This document shows, piece by piece, positions 1 through 12,697 of a stretch of 64,000 nt of DNA. The DNA comes from Acorus gramineus (lineage: Eukaryota; Streptophyta; Magnoliopsida; Acorales; Acoraceae): contig CM060847.1 of assembly GCA_030737835.1 (NCBI GenBank), positions 2,880,484 to 2,944,483 of the forward strand, given 5' to 3'. Under the pieces are notes generated by a model. It was not told the origin of the DNA and ran no database searches. It saw only the letters and a program-made list of their open reading frames with translations. The translations under genes and the position numbers were made by a program. Position 1 is the first letter of the stretch; each line of letters begins with the position of its first letter.

Positions 1-319
1 CAACAAAATTTCAAAAATATGAATTATGTTTTTTATTAAATCTTGGGGCACCTCTTGTGTTGGTGTCATGAGTGAATTTTGTTGGGGATAAACTGTACAT
101 GGAGGAGTAGTTTTGGGTTCTTTTTTGAAATACCAAAAGAAAAAGTATATATCTCTTTTACTTCTATCTCTTTGATGGGTGATCTTGTATGTGTTTATGA
201 TCTGAATAATCTTTTTCTTTTATTAAAATTAAAGGTGCGTGGTATCTTGAAAAAAATTCAAAAATAAATGTTAAACAACCCAATTTTTAAACCACATGTA
301 AAGAAAATTAAAAAAAAAT

Positions 320-462
320 GAGAAAAATCCATATAACCCCCTGTAATCTGCCATAAATCCATATAACCCCCTGCCCCGTTAAACAGACGGACGAAAGGCA
401 GACGGAGAGAGTTTTATGGATATAGTGGGGTGATTACAGGGGATTCTATGGATATTTTCCTA
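320..462. mobile_element. Short inverted-repeat element (MITE), Mutator-like family A
   Basis: The ends are inverted copies: the left arm carries GAAAAATCCATATAACCCCC and the right arm the complementary TTACAGGGGATTCTATGG and GGATATTTTCC. The same terminal text bounds the element at 9682-10174, which has a perfect 9-bp target duplication, so this is a small member of that family. Both flanks are A-runs (AAAAAAAAT on each side), so exact borders are uncertain by a few bases. There is no coding capacity. Confidence 0.6.
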
Positions 463-1916
463 AAAAAAAATAAGAAAAAAAGAGTAAAGTGTTTGTATAA
501 AACAGCAAGTGATTTTCCCTACCATAATCACCCAATACAATTAAGCTCCAACCACCCAAATTATGTCCCCTCCTCAGTAGTCCTATTGGTGATTTGTACA
601 TAATCATTTAGAATAACCTAGTTTAACCATATGAATATCAAAGGTCAATCAACTTAACTGTTTTCATTAACAAAGATTGCTTGGATATGGGGAAACCTTC
701 ATCTAGATGGATGGATAGTACTGACAATAAATCAAACGTATCCTCACTTTTGACTGTAGAACAGCGCATCTTCCAAAAAGACTTTTAAGTTTATCACTTC
801 AACTGACACGTAAGGAACATTAAAGTTTGGCTCATGTGAATCAGTAATACCAGACACTTATGCTGATCAAATGGAGAGTTGTGGGGGTTGGCTTCTAGAG
901 GAGCTGTGGTGATCATATATTTAATTTATCCACCAAGAAATCACCATTCAATGAAATGGGTCAAGGATTTTGTTTTGATTTTATGACCCCAGTATCCAGT
1001 CATAGCCAAGATTTGAGGGAAGATTTCAATTTAATTTCTTTTTGGGTGACGGGATCCAGTGTGGCTGCCAGCGGTATCCCATCAATTATAAGGTCTTATC
1101 AGTCAACTAAAAATATTATAAAATTTACATGTTAAATATTATATGATGAATAGACTAATTAAATAGATAAAACAAAATATGATATTAATATTCTATTTTT
1201 CATGATGATGAAAGTCTATTGGAATATGTTTTTGAGTTTCTAAATGCATAGATTTTGAACACATTTAAAGTTGAGATGATTGAAAACTGTGTTGAAGGGT
1301 GAGCAATGCTAGTGAATAGAACTCCATGTACTCGGCATCAAACCCTTTTAATAAAACGTATATAATAGAGTATAAACAATTCATTATTGTATATTTTTGG
1401 TAAGAGTTAAAGAAACATTTCCTCCTCCAGAGGACCAGGGCTCAGTTCCTATTGAGATCAGGATTAAAAAAAAAAGGGTCAGTTCTATGGACTGGTTCTT
1501 ATGGATCGTTGGTTCATGACTTGAACCCATTTCTAGTCCATAGTTAGTTTGTCACTGTTTTAGTGTCAGTTTGGTCAAGCATTGGGGGACACCGTGTCTA
1601 AGTAAGAGGAGTTGCTTTGAAGAGGCGTTGTTTTAACGTGTTGAAAAAATCACAAAAAATACACATGTCAGTCGTCAAACGCGTAAGCTATTTTTGTTTG
1701 TTTGTTTCGGAGATAGCATCCGCCAGTCTTTGCTAACGTAATCTCGGTTGAAATACTATTCCAAATGGACACTTAGTTATCTTTTTTTTGTAAATAGTAA
1801 TGGTCTGATCTACTCTTGCGTCCTTGTTGGTCATGCTTTCATAGTACTAGTAATGATCTATTCATTCTTGCATGTAAGATTGTTCATCACAGTGTTCTTT
1901 TATTTTATTTCTCTTA
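463..1916. other. AT-rich intergenic sequence
   Basis: No open frame with coding character, RNA gene or recognisable element is visible. The sequence is AT-rich with a few short homopolymer runs. Confidence 0.6.
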
Positions 1917-2313
1917 AGTGTTGTTTGGATAGAAGCATAAGCTATTATGGAGTTTATGACTATTCTAGAAATAGATAACTATATAAGAGGAATAAATGAT
2001 TTTTTGTTTGGTTGTGCTTTTAGTTATTCTAGTTGAGAGATGTAATAATTTTTTTTTTTTTGTTTGGTATGTTATGGATAAAATATAAATAAGATGTGAA
2101 TAATGATCTATAAAATGTGAAAAAATGATTTGACATGTGGGCTCTCTGATTTAGAAGAGGTTATGACAATTGATTTGACAGTGAGACCCCTTTACATTAG
2201 TGGAATGGTTTGGTGGAATAATACAATTCCACGAGGGATTTAGAATACAAATACCAGTTTATTCTCACTTATTCTAGCATAAGCTATACTCATTTATTCC
2301 TTCCAAACAAACA
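1917..2313. mobile_element. Possible degenerate inverted-repeat element
   Basis: The left end reads GTTGTTTGGATAG followed by AGCATAAGCTA. The right end carries the inverse pair, TAGCATAAGCTA followed by TTCCTTCCAAACAAAC. Such nested end matches are typical of Tourist-like miniature elements. I could not fix a target duplication, so the borders are approximate. Confidence 0.4.
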
Positions 2314-2594
2314 TTTTTTTTTTTTGGCCTATTCCACCCTTATTCTCTCCTATTCTTCCCCATTAATTCCTTTACCAAAAACAACCCATTATAGCCTCCA
2401 CAATTGACAAATTCAAAATCAATCTACAACGCCCAAACAAGAAGGGTGTCTACCCACCACACACTAAAATTCAAAACAAGAAAACTGAAAAATCAAACAA
2501 CCTCACTCACACGATGTCATGCCCCAATTTCAGATACACAGAATCGAAGACTTATTAGACAATCGAGTCTCTCATTCACTCTTGATCACTACTC

Positions 2595-2602
2595 TATAAA
2601 TA
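2595..2602 (+). promoter_or_regulatory. TATA box of PR-10 gene 1
   Basis: TATAAATA lies 107 bases upstream of the start codon in the same setting as that of PR-10 gene 2 (CTATAAATACCA/T). The spacing leaves a leader of roughly 75 bases. Confidence 0.65.
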
Positions 2603-2701
2603 CCACCTCTATTAGTAATAAGTACCACAACCACCATCACCAACACCCACACTTAAATCTCTCCTTTTCTCTTTGGCCTCCTTCACTAGCTAGAAAAAAA
2701 A

Positions 2702-3846
2702 ATGGTGTTGGGTTCATTCACATCGGAGTGTGAGACGTCGGTCTCCGCCGAGAGGCTGTGGAAGGCGGGCCACGACGCGCACAACCTCATGCCGAAGCTC
2801 CTCAGCCACACCATAAAGAGCGTCGAAGTCATCCAAGGCGATGGCGGCGTTGGCACCATCAAGCAGCTCAACTTCACTGAAGGTGGTCTTTCTAAACACC
2901 TATATGATATGTCCAACCCTAGCTCCGTCTGCTGTCTTCACCGGTTTCTTTCTAAAAAAAAAAAAAATACGTTTGTTTATTAAAATATATATTTTTATAA
3001 AAAAATAAAAAATAAAATAAAATAAAATTAATTTTTATACACTGTGATACTACATGTACACTGTGCATTATTGTTATATATAAGTGGTTTAGAGGTCGTT
3101 TCTGGACTACAGATAATATCAACTTTTTTTTCTTCTTTGATACAAAGTCCTAGATGGATTGCGAGATTTCTGTCACGGTGGATCAGACCGTTATTCGTAT
3201 TATAAATGTTTGAGGAGTATTGATACATTCATTTTATTTTGTAGTCCCGTGCAGTCACATACATTGATGTATGGGGCTACAGATTATAGTGTATAGGTTT
3301 TTTTTCATTTTTAAAGAAAAAATATATTAGTATATCTCATTATATACTTTAATTTATATAATTGTATATAATTCAATGGACGAGTATATGTGAGATTACT
3401 GAAACACTATTTTCACGTTTTGTGAAAGTTGAACTACCTGAGGCGCACATATGAAGTTGAGTCTGTATTAAATATGATTCATGCAAAATCAAAATCAGTC
3501 TTATTCTCACAACAAATCTCTTCTCTTTTTTTTTTATCATCCAGTGGTGCCAGAGTACAGCTACACAAAGGACCGTGTCGACGTCCTCGACAACGCAAAC
3601 CGCGTGTTCAAGTACACCATCTTCGAAGGAGGGGTGGTGGGAAAGAGAGTGAAATGGTACTCTTTTGAGCTCAAATATGAGCCCACCGCCGCCGGTGGCT
3701 GCAACCAGAAGCTGAAGGTGGAGTATGATTCGATCGACGGCACCTTCCCGACCGACGATGAGGCGGCCGGCATCAAACATTGGGTGTCTGAGACGGCTAA
3801 GGCCATGGAAACCTACCTCAAAGAGAACCCCAATGCATATGTTTGA
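2702..3846 (+). CDS. PR-10 / Bet v 1 family protein, gene 1 of 5
   Basis: Two exons, 2702-2882 and 3545-3846, are joined across a 662-base GT-AG intron (phase 1, codon 61), the intron position usual for PR-10 genes. The product is 160 residues, the family norm. Visible landmarks are the amphipathic start with LWKAG at 19-23, the glycine-rich loop GDGGVG at 46-51, the strand text KDRVDVLD soon after the junction, GGC near residue 110, and the C-terminal helix ending in ENPNAYV. PR-10 proteins are small cytosolic proteins with a large hydrophobic cavity that binds hormones, flavonoids or alkaloid precursors; many are induced by stress, and a few relatives are enzymes. The ligand cannot be told from the sequence. 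Exons are GC-rich in a very AT-rich neighbourhood. It pairs with gene 2 in sequence (SV-VEKLWKAG style N-terminus) rather than with genes 3-5. Confidence 0.93.
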
Positions 3847-3984
3847 TTTGAGCTTCTCATATGGTACTATATGTGTGTCATGTCTCTCTAGATATGAGTG
3901 TTTTTATTTATGTCCCAGGTGCATTTGTGTGGTTGTTTGTGTGGTTTTTGCAAATGTGGGTTTGAGTGGTTTTATCACCGTTTG

Positions 3985-3990
3985 AATAAA
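3985..3990 (+). terminator. Poly(A) signal of PR-10 gene 1
   Basis: AATAAA lies 139 bases after the stop codon inside a T/G-rich 3' region. The setting GAATAAAG recurs after PR-10 genes 2 and 5. Confidence 0.55.
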
Positions 3991-6077
3991 GGCTTTGTCA
4001 TGAGTGATTGACACATTTTAATTTAAAATGTTGTGAGGTCACAGTGAGGCTCTGTTTTGTATGTGATGTAATAAGCGAAATGCATATATGCACAAGTGAT
4101 ATTTATTGAAGGGAAATGTTCTTATATGTGGGTTTTTGTTTCTTTTAGAAGATTATGTCATTTATTATCCATCATTATAATGTTTAATTAATAAAATTAT
4201 TTGAATTTTTGGATTTGGATTATATGTGTTAAATCCGATATTTTTACCATTTTACAAATATTTTTATTTTGTAACGATCAAAATATTATAAATATGAATT
4301 TTTGAAGAAAATATTAGAATATTAATATAATAAAAAGATAAATTTAGATGTTGTGGTTTGATGAACATAGTCAAATATGGATTCGGAAAGGAATTGGGAT
4401 ATGAATTCAGATATGATATTTGGATGATAAATTCAAATATACGTTTATCCATAATTCTACACCTAGAAAATAATCTTGATTACAAGTGCTCCATGATGTC
4501 ATCATGCACAGAGATTAATGTAATTGTCTCTTTAAACTATGAATAATGTTATGTAAGAGTGTAAGACGATCTCTGCATGTTTTGATTTTTTTAAAATAAT
4601 TAATAAACGACCCTCAAATCTTCAATGAGATATACATTTTTATGAAAAATTAATATAATTTTATGATATATCACATGAACCCATTGAATTAAAACATAAA
4701 AAAATTGCTAACGAAGTATATATCTCATGTTGAGATGCAAATATCTCAATTTATAGCTATATATTAAGGTGTATAAACTCTCCTCTTATAGATCACATGT
4801 AACAAAGCTCATAAATTATTTTCCTTCATGATAATAATGTATTCAGTCATAAGCTTAACCAACCTTCTTATTGATATTTATATATCTCACCAACCACTTC
4901 TATTGTAATTTATATGTATGCTAAATTTGCCACCGAAAAGAACCACTGCTGCAAAAAAAAATTGGACTGAAAATTATATAATTATATTATATATAATTAT
5001 ATCATCTGAGTTCACTGTAGTCTGTAGATATAATTAAGCTAGTCAAGCCGCCCAAAGAGAAATATCTATAGAAAAATGGGGGCCATGTTCCAAGAAACTC
5101 TCCTTGAATTGCTATGTGACTATTATTTTTGTTTTGTACTTGAAGAGATTCTTCTGTCACATAAAAGTCATTAGACCATATAAAAATTTGCATGGTTCAG
5201 GACTTCTGTGAGAATTTTCCATGTGGGAATAACTATCTTTCCCACTTATCTCGGAATTCGTGGTGTCGGCCAAGAATATGTGGGACATATGTTTTAAGAG
5301 TTGCATACACTAATAATGGGGTCAGATCATCGCTGAGGCAAACAGGGTGAAACTCATTGACCAGCGCCTTGTGATTGAGGGGTGAGAGTCGTTATGTCGG
5401 GCTCATCTTCCATGGTCAGTTAGATATCTCTTCTAACCAGAACGAACAATGTCTGCCTTCCAACCTCCCTCCATCCCCCCTCCCCATTTTCTTCTTTCTT
5501 TGATCCTTTTGACTTTTCTTTTTCCATTTTTCTCTCCTCTCACCACTTTTGAATTTGTATTACGAATTCAGTTAATAAAATCACGGTGATAACATTTATC
5601 ATTTTGAGAAAAAATAAAATTATACTATGCAGTGTATATGAGGATATTATGATAATGTATCATGATTATATATTTTATTTTAAGTTATCACATACCATTG
5701 AAAGATAGTATTGGGGTTTGAGATTGAGAGTTAAGTGACAGTTAAAAATTCTCCATTCAATCTCTTCATAGAGGTAGAAAATCTTTTGTCGAATCATTTA
5801 AATATAATATTATCTGATATTTCGTGTGATTGTGTCATTGTTTTCCATCTTCTATACTTCAATTCGGCAATGATATTTTTTTCAACAAAATTGACCTGAT
5901 AATCTCTGTTTTAGACATGCATAAAGTTTACCCCACTATCATAAATTTGTAGTGCTGTCATTGATTTTGATAACTAACATGTCAAATATATGAAAAACTT
6001 CTACGTTGAGTGTGAAAAGGAGGAAGACAATTAGGGTTGGCAGTTCATGATTTCAAATATGATAATAAATCAATCCA
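3991..6077. other. AT-rich intergenic sequence
   Basis: No gene is visible. At 4200-4450 there is degenerate GGATTTGGAT / GAATTCAGATATG text that looks like remains of a miniature element. The rest is AT-rich without open frames of coding character. Confidence 0.5.
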
Positions 6078-6092
6078 ACTCATGAAGACCCC

Positions 6093-6337
6093 TCTTAGAT
6101 TAATTATGGAGGATAGATTACTTATGGAGGAATAAGTATTCTGTTTCTGTGTATGTTTCTTCTTTTTTGGATGGCTTTTTGAATTGGGTGGCCTCTCAAC
6201 CACCAGATTCAGGCGAGTTTCACATTTTATGTACCCCTCTGAGTTATTCTTCTATTTTTCTCATCTCCAATTCAGTCGTTGTAATTACACTTACTTATTA
6301 ACAATGACTACCTTCCTCAAAAAAAAAAAAAAAAAAA
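6093..6337 (+). mobile_element. Retroposed insert with poly(A) tail (SINE-like or LINE end)
   Basis: A 245-base insert ends in a 19-A tail (6319-6337) and is flanked by a perfect 15-bp direct repeat, ACTCATGAAGACCCC, at 6078-6092 and 6338-6352. A poly(A) tail plus a target duplication of this length is the mark of LINE-driven retroposition. The insert has no open frame. Its 3' end (CCTTCCTC then A-tail) resembles that of the insert at 21859-22028. Whether it is a SINE, a LINE 3' end or a retroposed transcript cannot be decided by eye. Confidence 0.8.
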
Positions 6338-6352
6338 ACTCATGAAGACCCC

Positions 6353-7880
6353 AACAAGCTAGTTGTTATAATGAGATGACAACTTGATGTTCGTCGGTTG
6401 GTAGCAGACCCTCATTTGTATGTGAACATATAAACTGCCCTTGGAGAACCATCAAATTATATGTGAACATATAATTTTTTTTTCATTTTAGTGCACAAAT
6501 TCACTAAGATAACAAAAAAATTGAGGATTTGATAACATTATGTTAGGTGATGATATCAGTCTTTAAGTATGTTCATGATCTTGTTGGATCAATGCTGTTA
6601 AAAAAAAAAAAAAAACTGATTTTTGAGTATTTCAGTGCATAATTTACAAGGAATTCAAAAATAGTTAGTAAAAATGTGAATGTGTGCGCGAATCACCCAT
6701 GAACCCTGCTCAATATTTGTGGTATTATAATATTATGTTAAAGGTCTTTAATCAACAGATATAAACACACACTCATTACTATATACTGTGTTTATCCTCA
6801 CAGAAAAAAGAAAGAAAAAATTTTAAAAAGAAGTTCATGAGCATGGAATAAGTCATGGGTTTACATGTGCTGGGTCTAAAGTTCACCTAACAATCATGCA
6901 ACTTGTTTTATATATGTCTGTGTCTCATTTCCATATAACCCAGACATTGACTTAGTTCTGTATCACTGCATATAGACATATATAGTACTCTATCAATGCA
7001 TATATAATATATTTTCTTTGTCAATGCTTATGTGTAAGATTAATTATAATTATCTGGTATATGTACTATATATGCTTTCCAAATATATAACGATAAACCA
7101 TGATCAAATCTCTCCCCACTTTTTGATGTTTGATTGTGCCTTGGAAGTGCTTGCATCATGCAGGCCAATATTATTTTTTATATATAAAAATTTGATCTTA
7201 AACCCTCCAAATTAAGTTTTATAAATAATGATCGCACCTGTATAGTTAAAAAATCAAAATAATCAACTGCAAAGTTTTAACAAGTTCTAACACTCTCCTC
7301 CCATCACCTGTTTTTTATTTTAACCAAACCATGATTACACTATTTAGGTAGACTTATAAGCAGATCCTGTAAAATCCACAATAAGAGGACTCTATCATAT
7401 TTTTAATTTATTTTTAGAAGTTTTCAGATTGTACTCTTTCAATATATATTACTTACATAGATGTCAATGTAATTTATAAGACATATTTAGATGTCTTTAT
7501 ATGGTCGCTGCTTTGATTCTGTAATTCGCCGCTTTGCAGTCAATTTTAAAGATATCGTGTTGATAATACAATAACATATGAAATCATCTAACACAGTATG
7601 CATTCCATTATGTACTAATATATATATACAATATTATGAAAAACATAAATACATATGCGTTAAACTATAATTCATTTTATATATAAAATGATCACTACTT
7701 AAACTTGTACCAATAATTAAAATGTGGCTTATTTTATGAATAATAATAAATTAGAAGTCATCCAAACTTGACCAAAACCACACCCACTATACATGTGCTC
7801 TCAAGGACTTCTCCACTTTTTTAAATCCCCAACTCTCCCTCCACCACCACCAACCCCCCCTCTCTTCCTCCACTCAACAC
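6353..7880. other. AT-rich intergenic sequence
   Basis: No gene or bounded repeat is visible. The last ~100 bases, rich in C and T (CCACCACCACC, CTCTTCCTCC), form the proximal promoter of PR-10 gene 2. Confidence 0.5.
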
Positions 7881-7882
7881 CC

Positions 7883-7890
7883 TATAAATA
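7883..7890 (+). promoter_or_regulatory. TATA box of PR-10 gene 2
   Basis: TATAAATA lies 120 bases upstream of the start codon, after a pyrimidine-rich tract, matching the arrangement at gene 1. Confidence 0.65.
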
Positions 7891-8002
7891 CCATCTCTTC
7901 CTTCTCAACCTAAAAAACCATCCATTGCAACCTCTAAATCTCTCATTCTCTCTTTAATTGGGTGTGTTGTTTCTCTTAATTAGTATATAATTAATTTCAA
8001 TC

Positions 8003-9034
8003 ATGGTTGCCGGAGTTCACACTGAAGAGTTCACGTCGACAGTCTCCGTCGAGAAGCTGTGGAAGGCCGGCGTCGACGACGCCCACAACCTGCTGCCGAC
8101 GCTGCTGCCCCACGTCATCACCAGCGTCGAAGTCATCGAGGGCTCCGGCGGACCCGGGACCCTCAAGAAGTTCACCTTCACTGATGGTTAGTTAGTGTTT
8201 CATTAATTTTTTACTAACCAATGTTTTACTCCTCATAAAATTGTGTACATACTTGTGACTGGATCTAGGCACTCCAGTTATAACAGTTGTTAGTATTATA
8301 GTTACAGAATACACTGAATTTTTTTTGAATATTTGAGAAAATATATTATGAAGGAATATCTTCTGTACACATTGGGTGAACATACTTATGTTCGATGAAC
8401 GTGAATTTAGTACATTCAAAATCCTGATATCCATTTATTTTGAATGATTAATCACTTTTTTTTAATTAACATAATGTAATCCTAACTATGTTTGATGCAT
8501 ATATACTTTATACTAATGACATAATCTGAAAACTAATATAATTCTCTCTCTATTTTTATCATATTTATCGAATATATACGAATCTATCATATAAAAACTT
8601 TGTTATTATATATAATATCGTATGACAACCAATTCTTTCTTGACAAATTGATAGAGGTATCCTAAGTGCATGTTTTTCTTATCTTGACAAGGGAATATAT
8701 TTAACTAAGAAAAAACACTTATATAAAAATTATGTATTTTGTGTGCGCAGTTGTAGAATACAAGTCCTTGACGGACCGTGTGGACATCTACGATCCGGTG
8801 AACCATCTCTTCAAGCACTCAGTGGTGGAGGGAGGGCTCCTCGGTACGAAGCTCAAGTCATTAGTGTTTGAGATCAAGGTGGAGGCGGCGGGGGAGGGCG
8901 GGTGCCTCGTCAAGGTGAAGGCGGAGTACGACTCCATCGACGATGGCTTCCCCACCGCTGAGGAGGCGGCGAAGATCACCGGAAATATGGTCGGCATGAT
9001 CAAGGCCGTGGAGGGGTACTTGCTTGCCAACTAA
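8003..9034 (+). CDS. PR-10 / Bet v 1 family protein, gene 2 of 5
   Basis: Exons 8003-8186 and 8751-9034 flank a 564-base GT-AG intron in phase 1 at codon 62. The product has 155 residues. It shows LWKAG at 19-23, a glycine-rich loop GSGGPG at 47-52, VKVKAEYDSIDDGFPT in the second half and a C-terminal helix that stops at YLLAN. The other four copies continue NPxAY(V/A), so this copy lacks the last few residues of the helix, which close the ligand cavity in the fold. The first ATG is used because it follows directly on an AT-rich leader and keeps the family length. Sequence style puts it with gene 1. Role as a small-ligand binding, stress-related protein is inferred from the family. Confidence 0.93.
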
Positions 9035-9176
9035 AAAATATGGTTCCATATATAATGAATGGGGGGAGTTTGTCATGTAAACCCTAAATTTTTAGTGGGA
9101 GTTGTGGTTTTATTTGCTTTGGGTGAGTTGATGTGGCTTTGTTTGTGCTTTGTATTATGAAAAATGTGCTTTTGGG

Positions 9177-9182
9177 AATAAA
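9177..9182 (+). terminator. Poly(A) signal of PR-10 gene 2
   Basis: AATAAA lies 143 bases after the stop codon in GGGAATAAAGAG context. Confidence 0.55.
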
Positions 9183-9588
9183 GAGAATGTGTTTTGGAAA
9201 TGAAGGATGCACTCAATCAAGTTATGTATGGTTCAAATTATGCATTTTGAAATGGGTAATGTTCAAAATAAGTGAGATCTAAATATGTGTTTTGGCAGTA
9301 CATGAGACTATATTCATATTATATATCTAACTCCAATGTGATTATATTAATGTACACTAATAATGCTTTGGTCGGATCCCATCATAACTATGAGATTAAG
9401 CGCACTTAAATGAGAGTAGTATTTGGATGTGCCATCTCTTAGAAATACTCTTTGTATTGCACCCCTGGCCGAGTCATTCCCCCAGATAAAATTTAACCAT
9501 AAAAAATAAAAAAAAACATACAAAAAATAATTACAACCAAAAAGAAAGAAATACCAGAGAATGATGAACCGCACTATATAGCACAACA

Positions 9589-9591
<3 letters not shown>

Positions 9592-9631
<40 letters not shown>
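9592..9631. repeat. (TA)n microsatellite
   Basis: About twenty uninterrupted TA units. They account for the Ile-Tyr run of a spurious minus-strand open frame here. Confidence 0.95.
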
Positions 9632-9633
<2 letters not shown>

Positions 9634-9681
9634 TGAAACATATATGAGCATTGGATACTTGGATATGACACAATTTATATA

Positions 9682-10174
9682 GGGAAAAATTCATATAACC
9701 CCCTGTAATCTTTCGGATATTCATATGACCCTTTGTAATCTCAATATATCTATATAACCTTTGTAAACACACCATAAATGCAAATAACCCCTCACGATTA
9801 AATTTTTTTAACAGAATTAGAATATTTCGGACATAGTAAATTATCTAAGCCATGGTTAACAAATATGTATTCTTTTAACCCTTTGAGAGCAGCCAATACT
9901 TCAAAGAAAACCCTAAAAGAGTGTAAAATTAGAAATATGGAGACTTTTTTTTGAAGTATTGACTATTTTTTAGGGTTAAAAGAATACATACTTGTTAACC
10001 GTGATTTAGATAACGCAATATGTCTAAAATATTCTAATTATGTTAAAAAAAAATTAACCGCAGAAGATTATTTACATTTATGATGTGTTTACAGGGAATT
10101 ATAGGGATACATTGAGATTACAGAGGGTTATATGGATATAAGGAAGATTACAGAGGATTATATAGATTTTTCCC
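9682..10174. mobile_element. Mutator-like MITE, family A, with 9-bp target duplication
   Basis: The 493-base element starts GGGAAAAATTCATATAACCC and ends in the inverse text (GGATTATATAGATTTTTCCC). The arms match in inverted order over more than 100 bases, for example CCTGTAATCTTTC against the inverse of GGAAGATTACAGAGG. It is flanked by the perfect 9-bp duplication ATTTATATA at 9673-9681 and 10175-10183; 9-bp duplications are typical of Mutator-like transposition. No protein is encoded. Confidence 0.85.
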
Positions 10175-10183
10175 ATTTATATA

Positions 10184-12611
10184 AGTTCTCTAGCCATTGA
10201 TTATGATAACCTGATGAAAGGGGGTATGTATAAACTTTGTGGACTAAGTCATGGAGCACGTACGGACATGTGATGATCAGTTGGATTGTACCCTTGTATT
10301 TTTGTGGACTAAATCCATTGAATGATTTTTTCAAATTGTCTTGGCCCGTTTGGATCTGCGGTAGCATTGATTTTGTGGAAGGAACGCATAAAAAATGTTA
10401 ACGCAAACTCAAACGTATTTTTCATGTCTGCGTCGTTAACTTGTGAAATCTTTGTCGTTTTTGTCAAATCAAGGGTTTTTGTTACGTTTAAAACTGCCAG
10501 GGAAAATATGCTTTCCACACCACGGGTTCCCCCCCCTAGATTCTCGCGCCGCAGACGCAAGGAACGCAGCTCCAAACAGATTTAGAAAAAACTTCTTGAT
10601 GGGCCATGCGTTGGATCTACAGTAGGGTTTTCACAAACCTTTGGAAAATGTTAGACTCAATCATTTTTTATCAACCCAAATTTAGACCACACGTGTTTTC
10701 GTTTTTTTTTTAAATAATAAACATTATCTAATTAGGTATATGTTATAATAAAAAGTGTATATCAATTCATTTTGAGTTGAATGAACCCATTATTAGTAAA
10801 TGTAAGAAAAAATTTAAGAGGTATATATATCGTCTAACAAGATATATATTTCACTGAATCTGTAACGAGATATATAGGACTGTAAAAAAAATTGAGTGTA
10901 ACAGCACTCCAAACCTTTATTTGTACAACGTTATTGGAGGGACAAAAACTAATGAGTCGGGTTTGGGTCAAAATGATCTGTCCACTTTGCTTCTTCTGAC
11001 ATGTTCCGTTAAGTTGCCAACAATCCTCCTACTCAAGCATCGTTGGAAACACGAGTGGGGGTGGCCTGCAGAGACCTTCCAATGCTCAAGTTAGCCACTG
11101 CACAATTTAGGGTTTTGTGAAAAAGAGTTTTTCACATACCTCAATATAGAGAACTGGTTCTCTAATACTTTGGTGGGCGCTCCAGAATTAATGGTGAATC
11201 TTTCTCTCCATCTGACGGATGGGAGGAGATCATTGATTTAGGAAATTTAATACATGATATTTAAGGATTTTTAAAATCAATCATTGAATATCCCTGGTTA
11301 AAAATTCATATATTGTTAGGATTTTGTGAACCAATAATTTCAAATCTCATATATATTTTGTTAGGATTTAGGAAATCAATAATTGATAATCCCTTTATCA
11401 AACAATCAAATGTAAATACTGACTTGGATTATTGCTGGTTGTCAGGTATGGAGGGTTCGACGGACCAGAACCACGTTTCGTAAGCCATCCAAATCCTGGG
11501 CCCTCGCTAATCAAGTCTTGGGCCGCTGGTACGTTGAACATAATTAATGGGCTCATATTTTGGCCCATAAAGTTATTAATCATATCTAACCATTTTTGTA
11601 GTTGTTACTATTATAGTTGTTATTTCATTTGACCCAAAACTAGTTCAATTTATTGATCTTGAAGATCATAGATTGATTATAAGATCATTGAATTTGTTGT
11701 CGTTGTATTATTTATTTTTTTAAAGAAAAATGTTACATTCAATTCATTTACTGTCCAAAACACAGTCTACCCATATTATTATGTTTTTTTAATTATTTAT
11801 CTCATTTAACGAAGTATACACGTTTATAAAATGGTGAAGTTTATATTTCAATAAATCGAATGATATCATTTATGAAAAAAAAGAAAAAAATTTCAATGAT
11901 TTGTATAACTCATGATAGTGAGTAGATGACACTAAAAGGTATTTGAGACTGCATTTAAACTGTAAAATACAGAGTATGACAATACTTTTTTTTAACAGAA
12001 AATACATATGTTGCGTGGCTCTAGTCTTCGTGATGGCAATGGGCCGATGGCCTTCGGGTTTGGTTTGATGCATCTATCATTTTCCTTAAAAATGTATCTA
12101 TTTTTAATAGAAAAAAATACACGTAGCTCCCATTACAGCCCTAATTGTAGTCCATCCTGTTTTTCTTTTTCTTTTTAAATCATACACTCATCCTTTGAAG
12201 TGAATGCTGTTATATGAAATAAAGTATATACTAAAATACATCAGTGTAATTTTTTTTAGAATGAAAAAATGAAAAAAGAAAATTAGATCTTCATATAATA
12301 GAACCCATACGTTATAATAGTGCAATATATATTATGTTATCATAGTGTATGGAGCTAGCTCAATTTTAATTGGGACAAAAAGGATAACTTTTAAGAGAGT
12401 GCAAATCAGACTCTCATTAGCGGTCAAACCCCGGTGTCTATAATGTGGGGAAAAAAAATCACTTCCCACCTACCACTCTGTCACACACAAAAAGTCCAAA
12501 ACCAAATTGTCCATTAATCGATTTCAAAGAGTGATTTTACAGAAACCAAACTGACATCATATCATCAAGTCCACAGTCCCCACCAAAATTTCTCACAACT
12601 TTATCCATATA
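10184..12611. other. Intergenic sequence with degenerate miniature-element remains
   Basis: At about 10337-10640 there is text such as GCCCGTTTGGATCTGCGG and GCAGCTCCAAACAGATTTAG that looks like the ends of a decayed Tourist-like element, without a clear target duplication. Elsewhere only AT-rich sequence is seen, with CATTTATATATT-like stretches and no coding frame. Confidence 0.4.
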
Positions 12612-12617
12612 TATAAA
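12612..12617 (+). promoter_or_regulatory. TATA box of PR-10 gene 3
   Basis: TATAAA within CATATATATAAATGG, 86 bases upstream of the start codon. Confidence 0.6.
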
Positions 12618-12697
12618 TGGCATCACCATATCCCCACCCACTCACATTAATTCAAAGAATCAAAGATTCAAGAAGAAGAAGAACAACATAATATAGA

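Noticed and set aside
9347-9775. 142-codon minus-strand open frame
   Set aside because: It runs through the (TA)n microsatellite as an Ile-Tyr repeat and into a miniature element; no domain.
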